A stretch of DNA of 64,000 bases, from positions 1 to 64,000 of the forward strand of contig JBBDRB010000104.1 of the NCBI GenBank assembly GCA_040905685.1, written 5' to 3'. Position numbers and translations under genes: made by a program. The notes beneath the pieces are model-generated. The model did no database searches and had not been told where the DNA came from. It saw only the letters and a list, made by a program, of their open reading frames with translations. Position 1 is the first letter of the stretch, and the number at the start of each line of letters is the position of its first letter. Source of the DNA: JBBDMU01 sp040905685 (lineage in GTDB: Bacteria > Bacteroidota > Rhodothermia > Balneolales > Natronogracilivirgulaceae). This document shows, one piece after another, positions 1 through 7,018 of this stretch.

Positions 1-41
1 CCTTCTACCTGTTCCATTTGCTCTATCGATAAAGACTTCAT
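1..41 (-). CDS. Start of a bacteriocin-type/RiPP precursor peptide gene (truncated by the window edge)
   Basis: Reading leftwards from an ATG at 41, the visible codons give MKSLSIEQMEQVEG before the window ends. The 14th codon begins GG, so it is Gly. This matches the short leader of double-glycine bacteriocin-type peptides common in Bacteroidota (Met-Lys, alternating hydrophobic and acidic residues, then E-G-G). In that family a peptidase-containing ABC exporter cleaves after the Gly pair. A strong GAGGTG Shine-Dalgarno lies just upstream of the ATG, which is rare in this window and supports real translation. The core peptide is outside the window, so its class (class II bacteriocin, modified RiPP or other) cannot be judged. 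The gene lies 97 bp downstream of an AraC-type regulator on the same strand. Confidence 0.6.
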   Translation of the reverse strand, partial: MKSLSIEQMEQVE

Positions 42-102
42 AATCACCTCATATTTATTAGAATTATATTGAGCCATTTTGCATCCAACTAAGCAGAAAA
101 TT

Positions 103-136
103 GAATGAATTAATATTTAGATATATCAATTCATTC
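103..136. promoter_or_regulatory. 9-bp perfect inverted repeat between the regulator and the peptide gene
   Basis: GAATGAATT at 103-111 and AATTCATTC at 128-136 are exact reverse complements separated by 16 AT-rich bases. The repeat lies just after the stop codon of the AraC-type gene and about 60 bp before the peptide ATG. It could be a weak terminator of the regulator transcript, since T-rich DNA follows on the minus strand, or an operator of the peptide gene. Sequence alone does not decide. Confidence 0.45.
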
Positions 137-138
137 TG

Positions 139-645
139 TCAAGAACCATCTGTATCCTTTTTGTACACAATGTATTCAATTTGTTCAGTTCGTTCAGGAA
201 ATGCTTCCCTGTTATGTTCTCTGGCTTTTCGCAGCTCCCTTCTCAGTTTGGTAAAATCGGTTTGATAATAGGTCGATAAAAATTTATACATGGCCCTGTC
301 ATCCTTTAATCCAACTTTTGTCGCTATAAGGAAACTGGTTGCCTGACTATCTTCCAGGATATACTTATGAATAAACAAGTAACGAGTTTGTCTCAACAGC
401 TTCTTGGGCTCTAATCCATAATTACGGGTAATTTGTGTACACAGCCAGCCTCTGGAACAACCTGCTTTCAATGCCCAGTCAGTTACATTGCATATCGAAT
501 CAAGTTGATGGTGTAGTATAGCAAAAGCGTGAGAGGCTGTGAATGAGCCATTTTCTCCTGAATCAAAGGAGATAATACCTGAATTGCCAGTTTCTTGTTC
601 CATGATCATTGTGGATTCATTTATTGATAAACGGGCAATCTGCAA
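139..645 (-). CDS. AraC-family DNA-binding protein (HTH domain without a ligand domain)
   Basis: The protein is 168 aa from the furthest upstream start, a TTG. ATG codons at 609 and 603 are equally plausible and no start has a clear Shine-Dalgarno. Residues about 50-140 fit the two helix-turn-helix units of the AraC/XylS domain: first HTH around 54-75 (V-T-D-W-A-L-K-A-G-C-S), long linker helix around 80-98, second HTH around 104-125, ending in F-x-K-L-R-R-E-L. There is no sensor domain, only about 45 residues before the HTH and a charged C-terminal tail. Its position just upstream of a bacteriocin-type leader suggests local control of that peptide (inference). Its tail is partly duplicated at 723-806. 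Confidence 0.65.
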   Translation of the reverse strand: MQIARLSINESTMIMEQETGNSGIISFDSGENGSFTASHAFAILHHQLDSICNVTDWALKAGCSRGWLCTQITRNYGLEPKKLLRQTRYLFIHKYILEDSQATSFLIATKVGLKDDRAMYKFLSTYYQTDFTKLRRELRKAREHNREAFPERTEQIEYIVYKKDTDGS

Positions 646-722
646 TGGTGAATTAGCCTGATATTATATAAGAGGAAGTTGGCTGCCAAAAGTGACACAT
701 ATATTTATTTTATTATAACATT

Positions 723-806
723 CTAATACTTTTTTATACCCCTGTTGTACACTCTGTATTCGATTTGTTCATACGTATTTGAAAATTCTCTTGAATTGTG
801 ATCTTC
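723..806 (-). pseudogene. Remnant of the 3' end of a second copy of the AraC-type gene
   Basis: On the minus strand, 28 codons ending in TAG (723-725) translate to a peptide containing EDHNSREF and YEQIEYRVYNR. Aligned without gaps to the C-terminal tail of the intact regulator (HNREAF...EQIEYIVYKK), about 10 of 20 residues match. The DNA also matches: the segment around 745-772 closely resembles 164-193. Immediately upstream in the same frame (807-809) is a stop codon and the similarity ends, so only the last part of a gene survives. It marks a duplication or recombination junction in front of the glycosyltransferase-like gene. Confidence 0.6.
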
Positions 807-865
807 CTATATCACTGTTACGGTAATACCACCAGCCAACAGATATCATAATTTCACAATTCATC

Positions 866-2359
866 ATGAATGAAAAAGAAAGCAGTCAAAACCAATATCG
901 TATTTTTGGTGTATCAGGCAACCCTCTCGAAAACAACAGGGTAATGGTTGAATCAAATAGATCCGGGCAGTCCAGGGTGCTTTCTGCATCAGATTGGCAA
1001 TTACTGCTTTCCTGTCAAAACTTTGCCACGCTGACTATGCATACGGTACGGTATCAACAAAAACTTAAGTCGGACCGGTTACATAGCCAAAATGGGTTTT
1101 TGGAAAATGTATTTAAGCGAAATAAAAAATCGAACGTTTTACTAAGCTTGATGAAGGATTTTGTTGAGGCCGGATTTTTGGTATCTGCTTCAGAATTAAA
1201 CGAAGAGATATCGGATATTAGCATGAATAGTCATCCATCCATAACTCATGAGCATGAGAAAATAAGTGTAGTTGGAATACCCACCTGCGGCCGTCCGGAA
1301 ATGCTGAAACGTTGCCTGAGCAGTTACATTCAGAATTTTCGCCAAAACCAACGAGTTCCTGATATTTTTATCATTGATGACTCAAAGCAAAGACTGTACC
1401 AACAGAAAAATCAATCTGTTGTAAAAAACATAAGTAAACTTTATGCTGGTAATATTTTCTATATGGACAGGCAACAGCGCTTATTATTTGCAAATATAGT
1501 AGCTGATGAAGTTGGTATCGAACCCGCTTTAATGAATTTTGCATTAATGGGACACCCTGGCTGCAATCGCTCTGAGGGGGGTTGCCGAAATGCTATTCTG
1601 CTATTGACTCAGGGGAAAATGGTCTTGCAGACTGACGATGATACGATTTGCCAAATCGCGCAACCTCCAACGGTCAGGAAAAAACTTACCCTCACATCTG
1701 AACCCAGTTCTGATGAATATTGGTTTTTCAAATCCTATCAAGATGCAACAGAAGCCGTTGATTTCATCGATGTTGATTTTCTTAGTATCCATGAACAAAT
1801 TCTGGGTAAAACCTTAAAAAGCGTTATTAATCCCTTTCTGGATATTGACTGTGACCTGGATACTCAGAAGGTGCAGTCGTCTTTTGTCCGGAACATGGTT
1901 CGGGGTAAGGTTGAAATTGGTATTTCGCAGGTAGGCCCTGTTGGAGATACGGGTTTGGGTACTGATCTTTACCGGTTGTTACTGGAAAGCGATTCTTGCA
2001 AAAGGTTCTTATACCCTGCAGAAAATATATCATGGCATTTGACAACCCGTCAGGTTATCCGGTCCGTTACCCATCCGACAATCAGTGATATCACGCGGTG
2101 CATAGGGATGAATATGGCTACCGATAACCGTACATTTTTACCCCCTTTTATGCCTGTTCAATCACGTAGCGACGGTACTTTTGGAGATCTTTTGACGGTA
2201 TGTTTTCCTTATACCTTTGCCGGTTGTATGCCCTATGTATTAGCCCATGATCCCCCTGTTGACCGAACACGTACCATCGATCAGTTATTCTCCATTGCAG
2301 AATCTGTCAGGTTAAATGATATAATATCAGAGCTAATCTATGCATGGCAAAATGAGTAA
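866..2359 (+). CDS. Glycosyltransferase-like (GT-A) protein with a possible PqqD-like N-terminal domain
   Basis: The 497-aa product has two parts. Residues about 10-110 resemble a small winged-helix PqqD/RRE-type domain ending in L-L-S-L-M-K-D-F-V-E-A-G-F-L-V, a pattern seen in RiPP precursor-recognition elements (weak, by eye). Residues about 134-270 look like a GT-A nucleotide-sugar fold: V-V-G-I-P-T-C-G-R-P at 135-144, I-I-D-D-S at 169-173, a GGCRN loop at 238-242 and a DDD metal-binding candidate at 257-259. The remainder is not recognised. The nearby peptide leader and regulator suggest a role in peptide modification (inference). The TAA at 2357 is followed by open frame that continues into the next entry, so the natural protein may be longer. 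Low GC relative to the rest of the window. Confidence 0.5.
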   Translation: MNEKESSQNQYRIFGVSGNPLENNRVMVESNRSGQSRVLSASDWQLLLSCQNFATLTMHTVRYQQKLKSDRLHSQNGFLENVFKRNKKSNVLLSLMKDFVEAGFLVSASELNEEISDISMNSHPSITHEHEKISVVGIPTCGRPEMLKRCLSSYIQNFRQNQRVPDIFIIDDSKQRLYQQKNQSVVKNISKLYAGNIFYMDRQQRLLFANIVADEVGIEPALMNFALMGHPGCNRSEGGCRNAILLLTQGKMVLQTDDDTICQIAQPPTVRKKLTLTSEPSSDEYWFFKSYQDATEAVDFIDVDFLSIHEQILGKTLKSVINPFLDIDCDLDTQKVQSSFVRNMVRGKVEIGISQVGPVGDTGLGTDLYRLLLESDSCKRFLYPAENISWHLTTRQVIRSVTHPTISDITRCIGMNMATDNRTFLPPFMPVQSRSDGTFGDLLTVCFPYTFAGCMPYVLAHDPPVDRTRTIDQLFSIAESVRLNDIISELIYAWQNE

Positions 2360-2392
2360 AACAGTGATGACCCAATAGATAATATTCAATCA

Positions 2393-2776
2393 ATGGGCAT
2401 CATGCTTGCTAACCTGGGAAAAAATTCCCAAAATACATTTGCCAAAATTATTCATCAAATATATATCTCCAAAACCACCCATACAGTACAATGGCTGGAA
2501 CAACTTTACTTAAATAGAAAACATGAGTGCACAGAATGGAAGAATAATGTAACACGGTATATAGAAACGCTGAGAAACATCTCGAACCGTGACCGCTTAA
2601 TCCCAAAGGATATTGAAGGCACCCCTGTTGACATTCAAGCAACCTTAAAATCAGTAGTATTGAACTATGGTAATTTTTTAAGATTTTGGCCCCTGATTTA
2701 CAGCAAGATGAAAGATATTCCTCAAACAGCTATTGATAGCTGTTTGACTAAATTTAAAAACTTCACTGCATCCTGA
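2393..2776 (+). CDS. 127-codon open frame in the same frame as the GT-like gene, probably its severed C-terminus
   Basis: This frame is in phase with 866-2359. After the TAA at 2357-2359, eleven sense codons lead into the ATG at 2393 with no other stop. No Shine-Dalgarno precedes 2393. The product is helical, with W-L-E-Q-L-Y-L-N-R-K and T-R-Y-I-E-T-L-R-N-I stretches, and matches no family I recognise. The simplest reading is that 866-2776 was one protein of about 636 residues now split by a nonsense codon. A separate small gene is the alternative. Confidence 0.4.
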   Translation: MGIMLANLGKNSQNTFAKIIHQIYISKTTHTVQWLEQLYLNRKHECTEWKNNVTRYIETLRNISNRDRLIPKDIEGTPVDIQATLKSVVLNYGNFLRFWPLIYSKMKDIPQTAIDSCLTKFKNFTAS

Positions 2777-2835
2777 CTCTTATCTGATCGCTCCTCATCC
2801 CCTCTCTCTGCCACCATATTTGACATAAATTTCTT

Positions 2836-2856
2836 ACAGTGATCGAATCTCACTGT
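2836..2856. terminator. Candidate hairpin downstream of the GT-like locus
   Basis: ACAGTGA (2836-2842) and TCACTGT (2850-2856) form a perfect 7-bp stem with a 7-base loop, about 60 bp after the last stop of the glycosyltransferase-like locus. There is no clear T-run, so termination is only possible. The rest of 2777-2963 is AT-rich and holds nothing else I can identify. Confidence 0.3.
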
Positions 2857-2963
2857 CATTTAGGATACGACAATCCATGTTATTTCAGCCCCCCCTTGAT
2901 TTTTCCAAGTTTATAAAGTATGTTTCCTCTCGGCATTAAAATATCTTAATAAAACTGAACTCC

Positions 2964-3932
2964 TTGAAACAGTATTATTTCTACGACGATTGTGATTGCC
3001 AGTTCCGCCCGGTTGAGTATAATTCGACTGACCGGATGGTATACACAGCCTGCTCGGCAATCCTGTACGGTGTGGTGCTTTCGGGCCTTGCTATCATCTT
3101 TCTTTCCTTTGTTGCGGGTACCCCCTCGGAAATTGCCCTGAAAAGTGAAAATCAGGAATTGTACCGCCAGCTTAATAACACCAGGAGTGATATTGAGAAT
3201 ATAGACAACCGGATCAGTGAGCTGGCCTCCGTTGATAATGAATTGTATCGCTCCATGCTGGGCGTTGAGCCCATCCCCTATGATGAACGGCAGGCCGGCG
3301 TGGGTGGAGCCGACGTTTATTCTGATTTCGACGTTTATCAAAGCAAAACAACGGATCTGCTGAAATGGACAGCGGCAAGCCTGGAAAGCATAGAACGACG
3401 CCTCAGCATACAAAAACTTAGTTTTGAGGAGCTAAAAGGCTTTTACAATACGAACCAGGAAAAAATGCGGACCATGCCGGTCATCAAACCGGTCAAGGGT
3501 GTCATCCTAAGCGGCTTTGGAGTGAGAGTTCACCCGGCACACCGAACGCGCAGAATGCACCATGGCGTGGACTTCCGGGCCCGGGTCGGCACCCCCATCT
3601 ATGCCACCGGCGACGGGGTCGTGCGGCAGGCCAGGCATTGGGGTACGTACGGTAACTTTCTGGAAATCGATCATGACTTTGGCTTTAAAACCCGGTATGC
3701 CCACCTGTCAAAATTTGAGGATGGCATCAGAAACGGTACGGAAGTGAAGCGGGGCGACCTGATTGGCTATAGCGGGGATACAGGCGTAACCACGGGTCCC
3801 CACTTGCATTACGAGGTAAGACTGAATGGTAAAAGTATGGATCCCCTCAATTACCTGTTTGGAGATATCAGCCCTGAGGAATACCGCGAATACCGGCTGA
3901 TAGCCGAGCAAAACCCCATGTCGATGGATTAG
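2964..3932 (+). CDS. M23 family peptidoglycan metallopeptidase, membrane anchored
   Basis: The 322-aa protein starts at a TTG (2964); the following K-Q-Y-Y-F-Y-D-D resembles the start of Bacteroidota M23 proteins and no ATG is better placed. One transmembrane helix spans about 28-50, followed by a coiled coil at about 55-90 (K-S-E-N-Q-E-L-Y-R-Q-L). The LytM/M23 domain occupies about 175-300 and carries the zinc ligands of active enzymes: HxxxD at H199-D203, H247 in Y-A-H-L-S, and HxH at H280-H282. It should cleave peptide cross-bridges of peptidoglycan in the periplasm. It stands alone and ends in the left arm of a strong terminator. Confidence 0.9.
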   Translation: MKQYYFYDDCDCQFRPVEYNSTDRMVYTACSAILYGVVLSGLAIIFLSFVAGTPSEIALKSENQELYRQLNNTRSDIENIDNRISELASVDNELYRSMLGVEPIPYDERQAGVGGADVYSDFDVYQSKTTDLLKWTAASLESIERRLSIQKLSFEELKGFYNTNQEKMRTMPVIKPVKGVILSGFGVRVHPAHRTRRMHHGVDFRARVGTPIYATGDGVVRQARHWGTYGNFLEIDHDFGFKTRYAHLSKFEDGIRNGTEVKRGDLIGYSGDTGVTTGPHLHYEVRLNGKSMDPLNYLFGDISPEEYREYRLIAEQNPMSMD

Positions 3933-3970
3933 GAAGTATGCTGTCACCAGAATAGCATAATCCCTAATCC
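3926..3970. terminator. Bidirectional terminator between convergent genes
   Basis: An extended hairpin has an outer stem GGATTAGG (3926-3933) with CCTAATCC (3963-3970) and an inner stem TATGCT (3937-3942) with AGCATA (3954-3959). T-rich DNA follows on the plus strand. It sits between the converging M23 gene and the small membrane-protein gene, and the M23 stop codon is inside the left arm. Confidence 0.75.
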
Positions 3971-3977
3971 TTCTGTT

Positions 3978-4205
3978 TTACTTGCTCAGTAATTTGGCGA
4001 TAATAATGCCGAATACAACACCGCCTGCAAAGGCATAGGCTACCCCTTCTTCAGGATGAGATGTAACATATTTTTTGGCGTTCTCGTACTCCCCTTTCAG
4101 CTCCTTCTCAATTCGATCCTTCTCCTGGTTGAGCTTTTCCAGCAACTTATCATAAACCGCATTTTCCAGGTCCTCAGTTTTTTGATTGGATTGTTGTTTA
4201 GCCAT
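3978..4205 (-). CDS. Small C-terminally membrane-anchored protein, DUF883/ElaB-YqjD-like
   Basis: The 75-aa protein has an amphipathic, highly charged N-terminal coiled-coil region (about residues 10-45, rich in Lys and Glu), then a glycine-rich transmembrane segment at about 52-73 (A-Y-A-F-A-G-G-V-V-F-G-I-I-I-A-K). This architecture and length match the DUF883 group, whose E. coli members ElaB and YqjD are stress-induced inner-membrane proteins that bind ribosomes. The family assignment is by architecture, not diagnostic residues. Single-gene unit, convergent with the M23 gene. Confidence 0.6.
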   Translation of the reverse strand: MAKQQSNQKTEDLENAVYDKLLEKLNQEKDRIEKELKGEYENAKKYVTSHPEEGVAYAFAGGVVFGIIIAKLLSK

Positions 4206-4314
4206 GATCTTCCTTTATAATTAGATATTTAGGGTTATTGAAATAAGGTACTCTAAATTCTGTTTATATAAAAAACATATTTTTTTACTAATCCTCAATA
4301 AAGCAATTCGTTAC

Positions 4315-5121
4315 ATGATTCAAAGTATTAAAAGCAGATTGGAAATTCTGAAAAAGTATTTACATAAAAGCGGAGAATACATCAGGAATCAGCGGCCGGG
4401 AATAGCGGAAAAAACCAGGGAAAAAGAAGACGGGTCCCCGGTTACAAGTGCTGATGAATGGGGCAATGAATATTGGCAGGCTATTATCGAAAAGGAGTTT
4501 CCCGGAGAAATATTCATTGGCGAGGAATCAGCCTCTCATGCCTATCCTGAACAGGCCGAGTTTATCTGGTATGTAGATCCCATTGATGGAACAAAGGAGT
4601 ACATCAGCGGCTATGGCAACTACTATACACTCATTGGGTTAGCCGTTAAAGGAAAGCCTGCGCTGGGCCTGGTGCATGAACCGGAGACTGGAAAAATCAT
4701 TTATGCCGGTCAGGAACAGGGACCGGTGATGGTAAACGGCTCCCCCCGGGGTCCTTTTCCTCTGGATGGAATCAGGAGCTGGAAAGATTCAAACCGGCTG
4801 ATGATGAGAGGAATAGATGCCGGCAAGCGAAACCGCCTGCGTGAGCAATTCAAAATTGAAAGGCTAAAGCATGTCGGAGTCACGCATAACCAGCTTGGCC
4901 CCTTGTTTAACAAGAGCTCGGGCTTTGCCAGCAACCGGACTACTTCCTACTGGGATCTGTGCGCCCCGGCTGCCATCATGTCGGCGGCCGGTTTCGCGGT
5001 TGACCTGGTAAATAATGGCAAGTCCGTTCCTCTGAACGACGGAAGCAGCCGGGCCGATCGTTTTTATATTTTACCGGGAGATACTCCGGAAGAAGTTAAA
5101 AGAGCCCTGATGAACTGGTAA
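4315..5121 (+). CDS. cysQ: 3'(2'),5'-bisphosphate nucleotidase CysQ-like (inositol monophosphatase family)
   Basis: The 268-aa protein carries the metal-binding signatures of the lithium-sensitive phosphatase family: G-E-E-S at 69-72, D-P-I-D-G-T at 88-93 and W-D-L-C-A-P at 213-218. The K-E-Y after DPIDGT is characteristic of CysQ/PAP phosphatases rather than inositol monophosphatases. The expected reaction is hydrolysis of 3'-phosphoadenosine 5'-phosphate to AMP, clearing the by-product of sulfate assimilation and sulfation. No sulfate-assimilation genes are adjacent. It converges on an ABC transporter gene 12 bp downstream. Confidence 0.85.
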   Translation: MIQSIKSRLEILKKYLHKSGEYIRNQRPGIAEKTREKEDGSPVTSADEWGNEYWQAIIEKEFPGEIFIGEESASHAYPEQAEFIWYVDPIDGTKEYISGYGNYYTLIGLAVKGKPALGLVHEPETGKIIYAGQEQGPVMVNGSPRGPFPLDGIRSWKDSNRLMMRGIDAGKRNRLREQFKIERLKHVGVTHNQLGPLFNKSSGFASNRTTSYWDLCAPAAIMSAAGFAVDLVNNGKSVPLNDGSSRADRFYILPGDTPEEVKRALMNW

Positions 5122-5133
5122 GGCAGCCAGGAG

Positions 5134-6915
5134 CTAGCTGGTCACGACCTGATCTTTATACTGCAGTTCATACAACTTGCGATAGATGCCGTCTTTACGG
5201 GTGAGCAGTTCGGAATGGGTTCCCATCTCCCGAATCTTGCCTTTATGCATCACCAGAATTTTATTGGCATGCTGAATGGTTGACAGCCGGTGGGCAATCA
5301 CGATTGAGGTCCGCCCTTCCATCAGCGTCTCCAGGGCATTGTTGACGAGCGATTCGGTTTCCGAATCGACACTGGAAGTGGCCTCATCGAGAATGAGGAT
5401 CCGGGGATCATACACCATCGCACGTACGAAACAAAGCAGCTGCCGCTGCCCCATAGACAGGGAGGCTCCCCTCTCCTGCAGGACGTAATCGTAACTGCCG
5501 GGCAATTTGTTGATGAACCGGTCCGCCTGAACCAGTCCGGCGGCTTTTTTTACGTTTTCAAGGGTGATGCCGGGATTGCCAAGCGTAATGTTGTCGAATA
5601 TGCTGCCGGAAAACAGGGCATTATCCTGCATTACCAGGCCGAAATTCGAGCGCAGAAAATTTATCCTGTATTTCCGGATGTCGGTTCCGCCGAGTTTAAC
5701 CGACCCTGAGGAAACGTCGTAGAAGCGCATCAAAAGATTAATGATCGTCGTTTTTCCGGATCCCGTAGCGCCAACGATAGCCGTAACTTCGCCGGGCCTG
5801 GCCGTGAAGTTAATGTCTTTGAGTACGAAGTCTTCATTTTCATTGTACTTGAACCATACCTGTTTAAATTCTATGTTCGAATCTACCGTCTCGGGAGTAA
5901 GCGGGTCGGCGGGATCGGTAATCTTGTTGTCTGTATCCAAGACATTAAAAATGCGTTCGGAGGAAGCCAGTGCGCTCTGGAGGGTATTGAACTTTTCGGC
6001 CAGATCTCGAATGGGCAGGAAGAAAAGACGGACATACTGGATGAAAGCAAGTAGTATACCGAACGAAACATCACCCAGCAACACTCTCGCCCCACCGTAC
6101 CAGACAACCAGCGCCATAGCCAGACTGGCCAGGACTTCCACGATAGGCCAGAAAATGGAAAAATAGAAAATGGTCTTGATGTATGCCTGAGTATGTCCCT
6201 GATTGATCTTCCTGAACCGGTCAGCTTCCCTTTGTTCCCGGCCGAACAGCTGCACGATGCTGATGCCGTTGATATGCTCCTGGATAAACGAGTGCAAGCG
6301 GGCTATCTGGTCGCGTACGTTGAGAAATGCCACCCTGACTTTGGCTTTGAAAAGCATGGTCGCATAAAAGAGCAGCGGCAGCGTGGACAAGGCCACCAGG
6401 GAAAGCTCCCAGCTCATGCTGAACATGAACGCCATAATGAAAATAACCCGCATCAGATCGCCGATGATATTCACCACTCCGGAGGACAGCAGATCACTTA
6501 AAGCCTCAATATCACTGGTCGTCCGCGTAATAAGCCGGCCTATGGGATTGCGGTCAAAAAACTGGACATGCAGGCTTTGGATTTTTTTAAAGACGGCATT
6601 CCGTAAGCTGAACAGGGTATTCTGCCCCACCCACCGGGTTATGTAGGTGTTGATCATCAGCAGAACGGACTCGGCCATCAGAACACCCACAAAAATCAGA
6701 ACGATCCTTATCAGCCCGGGTATATCGCCGGGGGTAATGTAATCATCGACAGCCACCTGGGTGAGGTAGGGCCGTAAGGGTCCCAGGTAGGAAATCAGCA
6801 GGATCAGCCCCAAGGCGAGGATGAGAAACCATTTAAACGGTTTCACAAATACATATAAACGCCGTATGAGCCTGGTGTCAATTCCTTTTCTGCTTTTGTC
6901 TGTTTGCTTAGCCAA
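5134..6915 (-). CDS. ABC exporter half-transporter, canonical ATP site (YheH/BmrD-like)
   Basis: The 593-aa protein has six transmembrane helices (about 25-310) followed by an ATPase domain. Walker A is GATGSGKT (382-389), the signature is a non-canonical LSMGQ (486-490), Walker B ends LILDEAT with catalytic E511, and the H-loop has H542. The 8272-10068 gene is the other half: it has a degenerate Walker B (Asp-Asp) and a canonical LSGGQ. This complementary pattern is typical of heterodimeric exporters such as BmrC/BmrD and TM287/288, which export drugs or lipids with one catalytic and one degenerate ATP site. The three minus-strand genes 10068 to 5134 are closely spaced and probably co-transcribed, with RNase Z between the two halves. 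Confidence 0.88.
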   Translation of the reverse strand: MAKQTDKSRKGIDTRLIRRLYVFVKPFKWFLILALGLILLISYLGPLRPYLTQVAVDDYITPGDIPGLIRIVLIFVGVLMAESVLLMINTYITRWVGQNTLFSLRNAVFKKIQSLHVQFFDRNPIGRLITRTTSDIEALSDLLSSGVVNIIGDLMRVIFIMAFMFSMSWELSLVALSTLPLLFYATMLFKAKVRVAFLNVRDQIARLHSFIQEHINGISIVQLFGREQREADRFRKINQGHTQAYIKTIFYFSIFWPIVEVLASLAMALVVWYGGARVLLGDVSFGILLAFIQYVRLFFLPIRDLAEKFNTLQSALASSERIFNVLDTDNKITDPADPLTPETVDSNIEFKQVWFKYNENEDFVLKDINFTARPGEVTAIVGATGSGKTTIINLLMRFYDVSSGSVKLGGTDIRKYRINFLRSNFGLVMQDNALFSGSIFDNITLGNPGITLENVKKAAGLVQADRFINKLPGSYDYVLQERGASLSMGQRQLLCFVRAMVYDPRILILDEATSSVDSETESLVNNALETLMEGRTSIVIAHRLSTIQHANKILVMHKGKIREMGTHSELLTRKDGIYRKLYELQYKDQVVTS

Positions 6916-7018
6916 TTGTTAATAGGTCATAATGATCGTCGCACCATAGGCCAGGATAAGCCGGCGCTTGCAAAACTCCGTCAGGATGTGGGAATAATCC
7001 GTTCAACACCTTTTTTGA

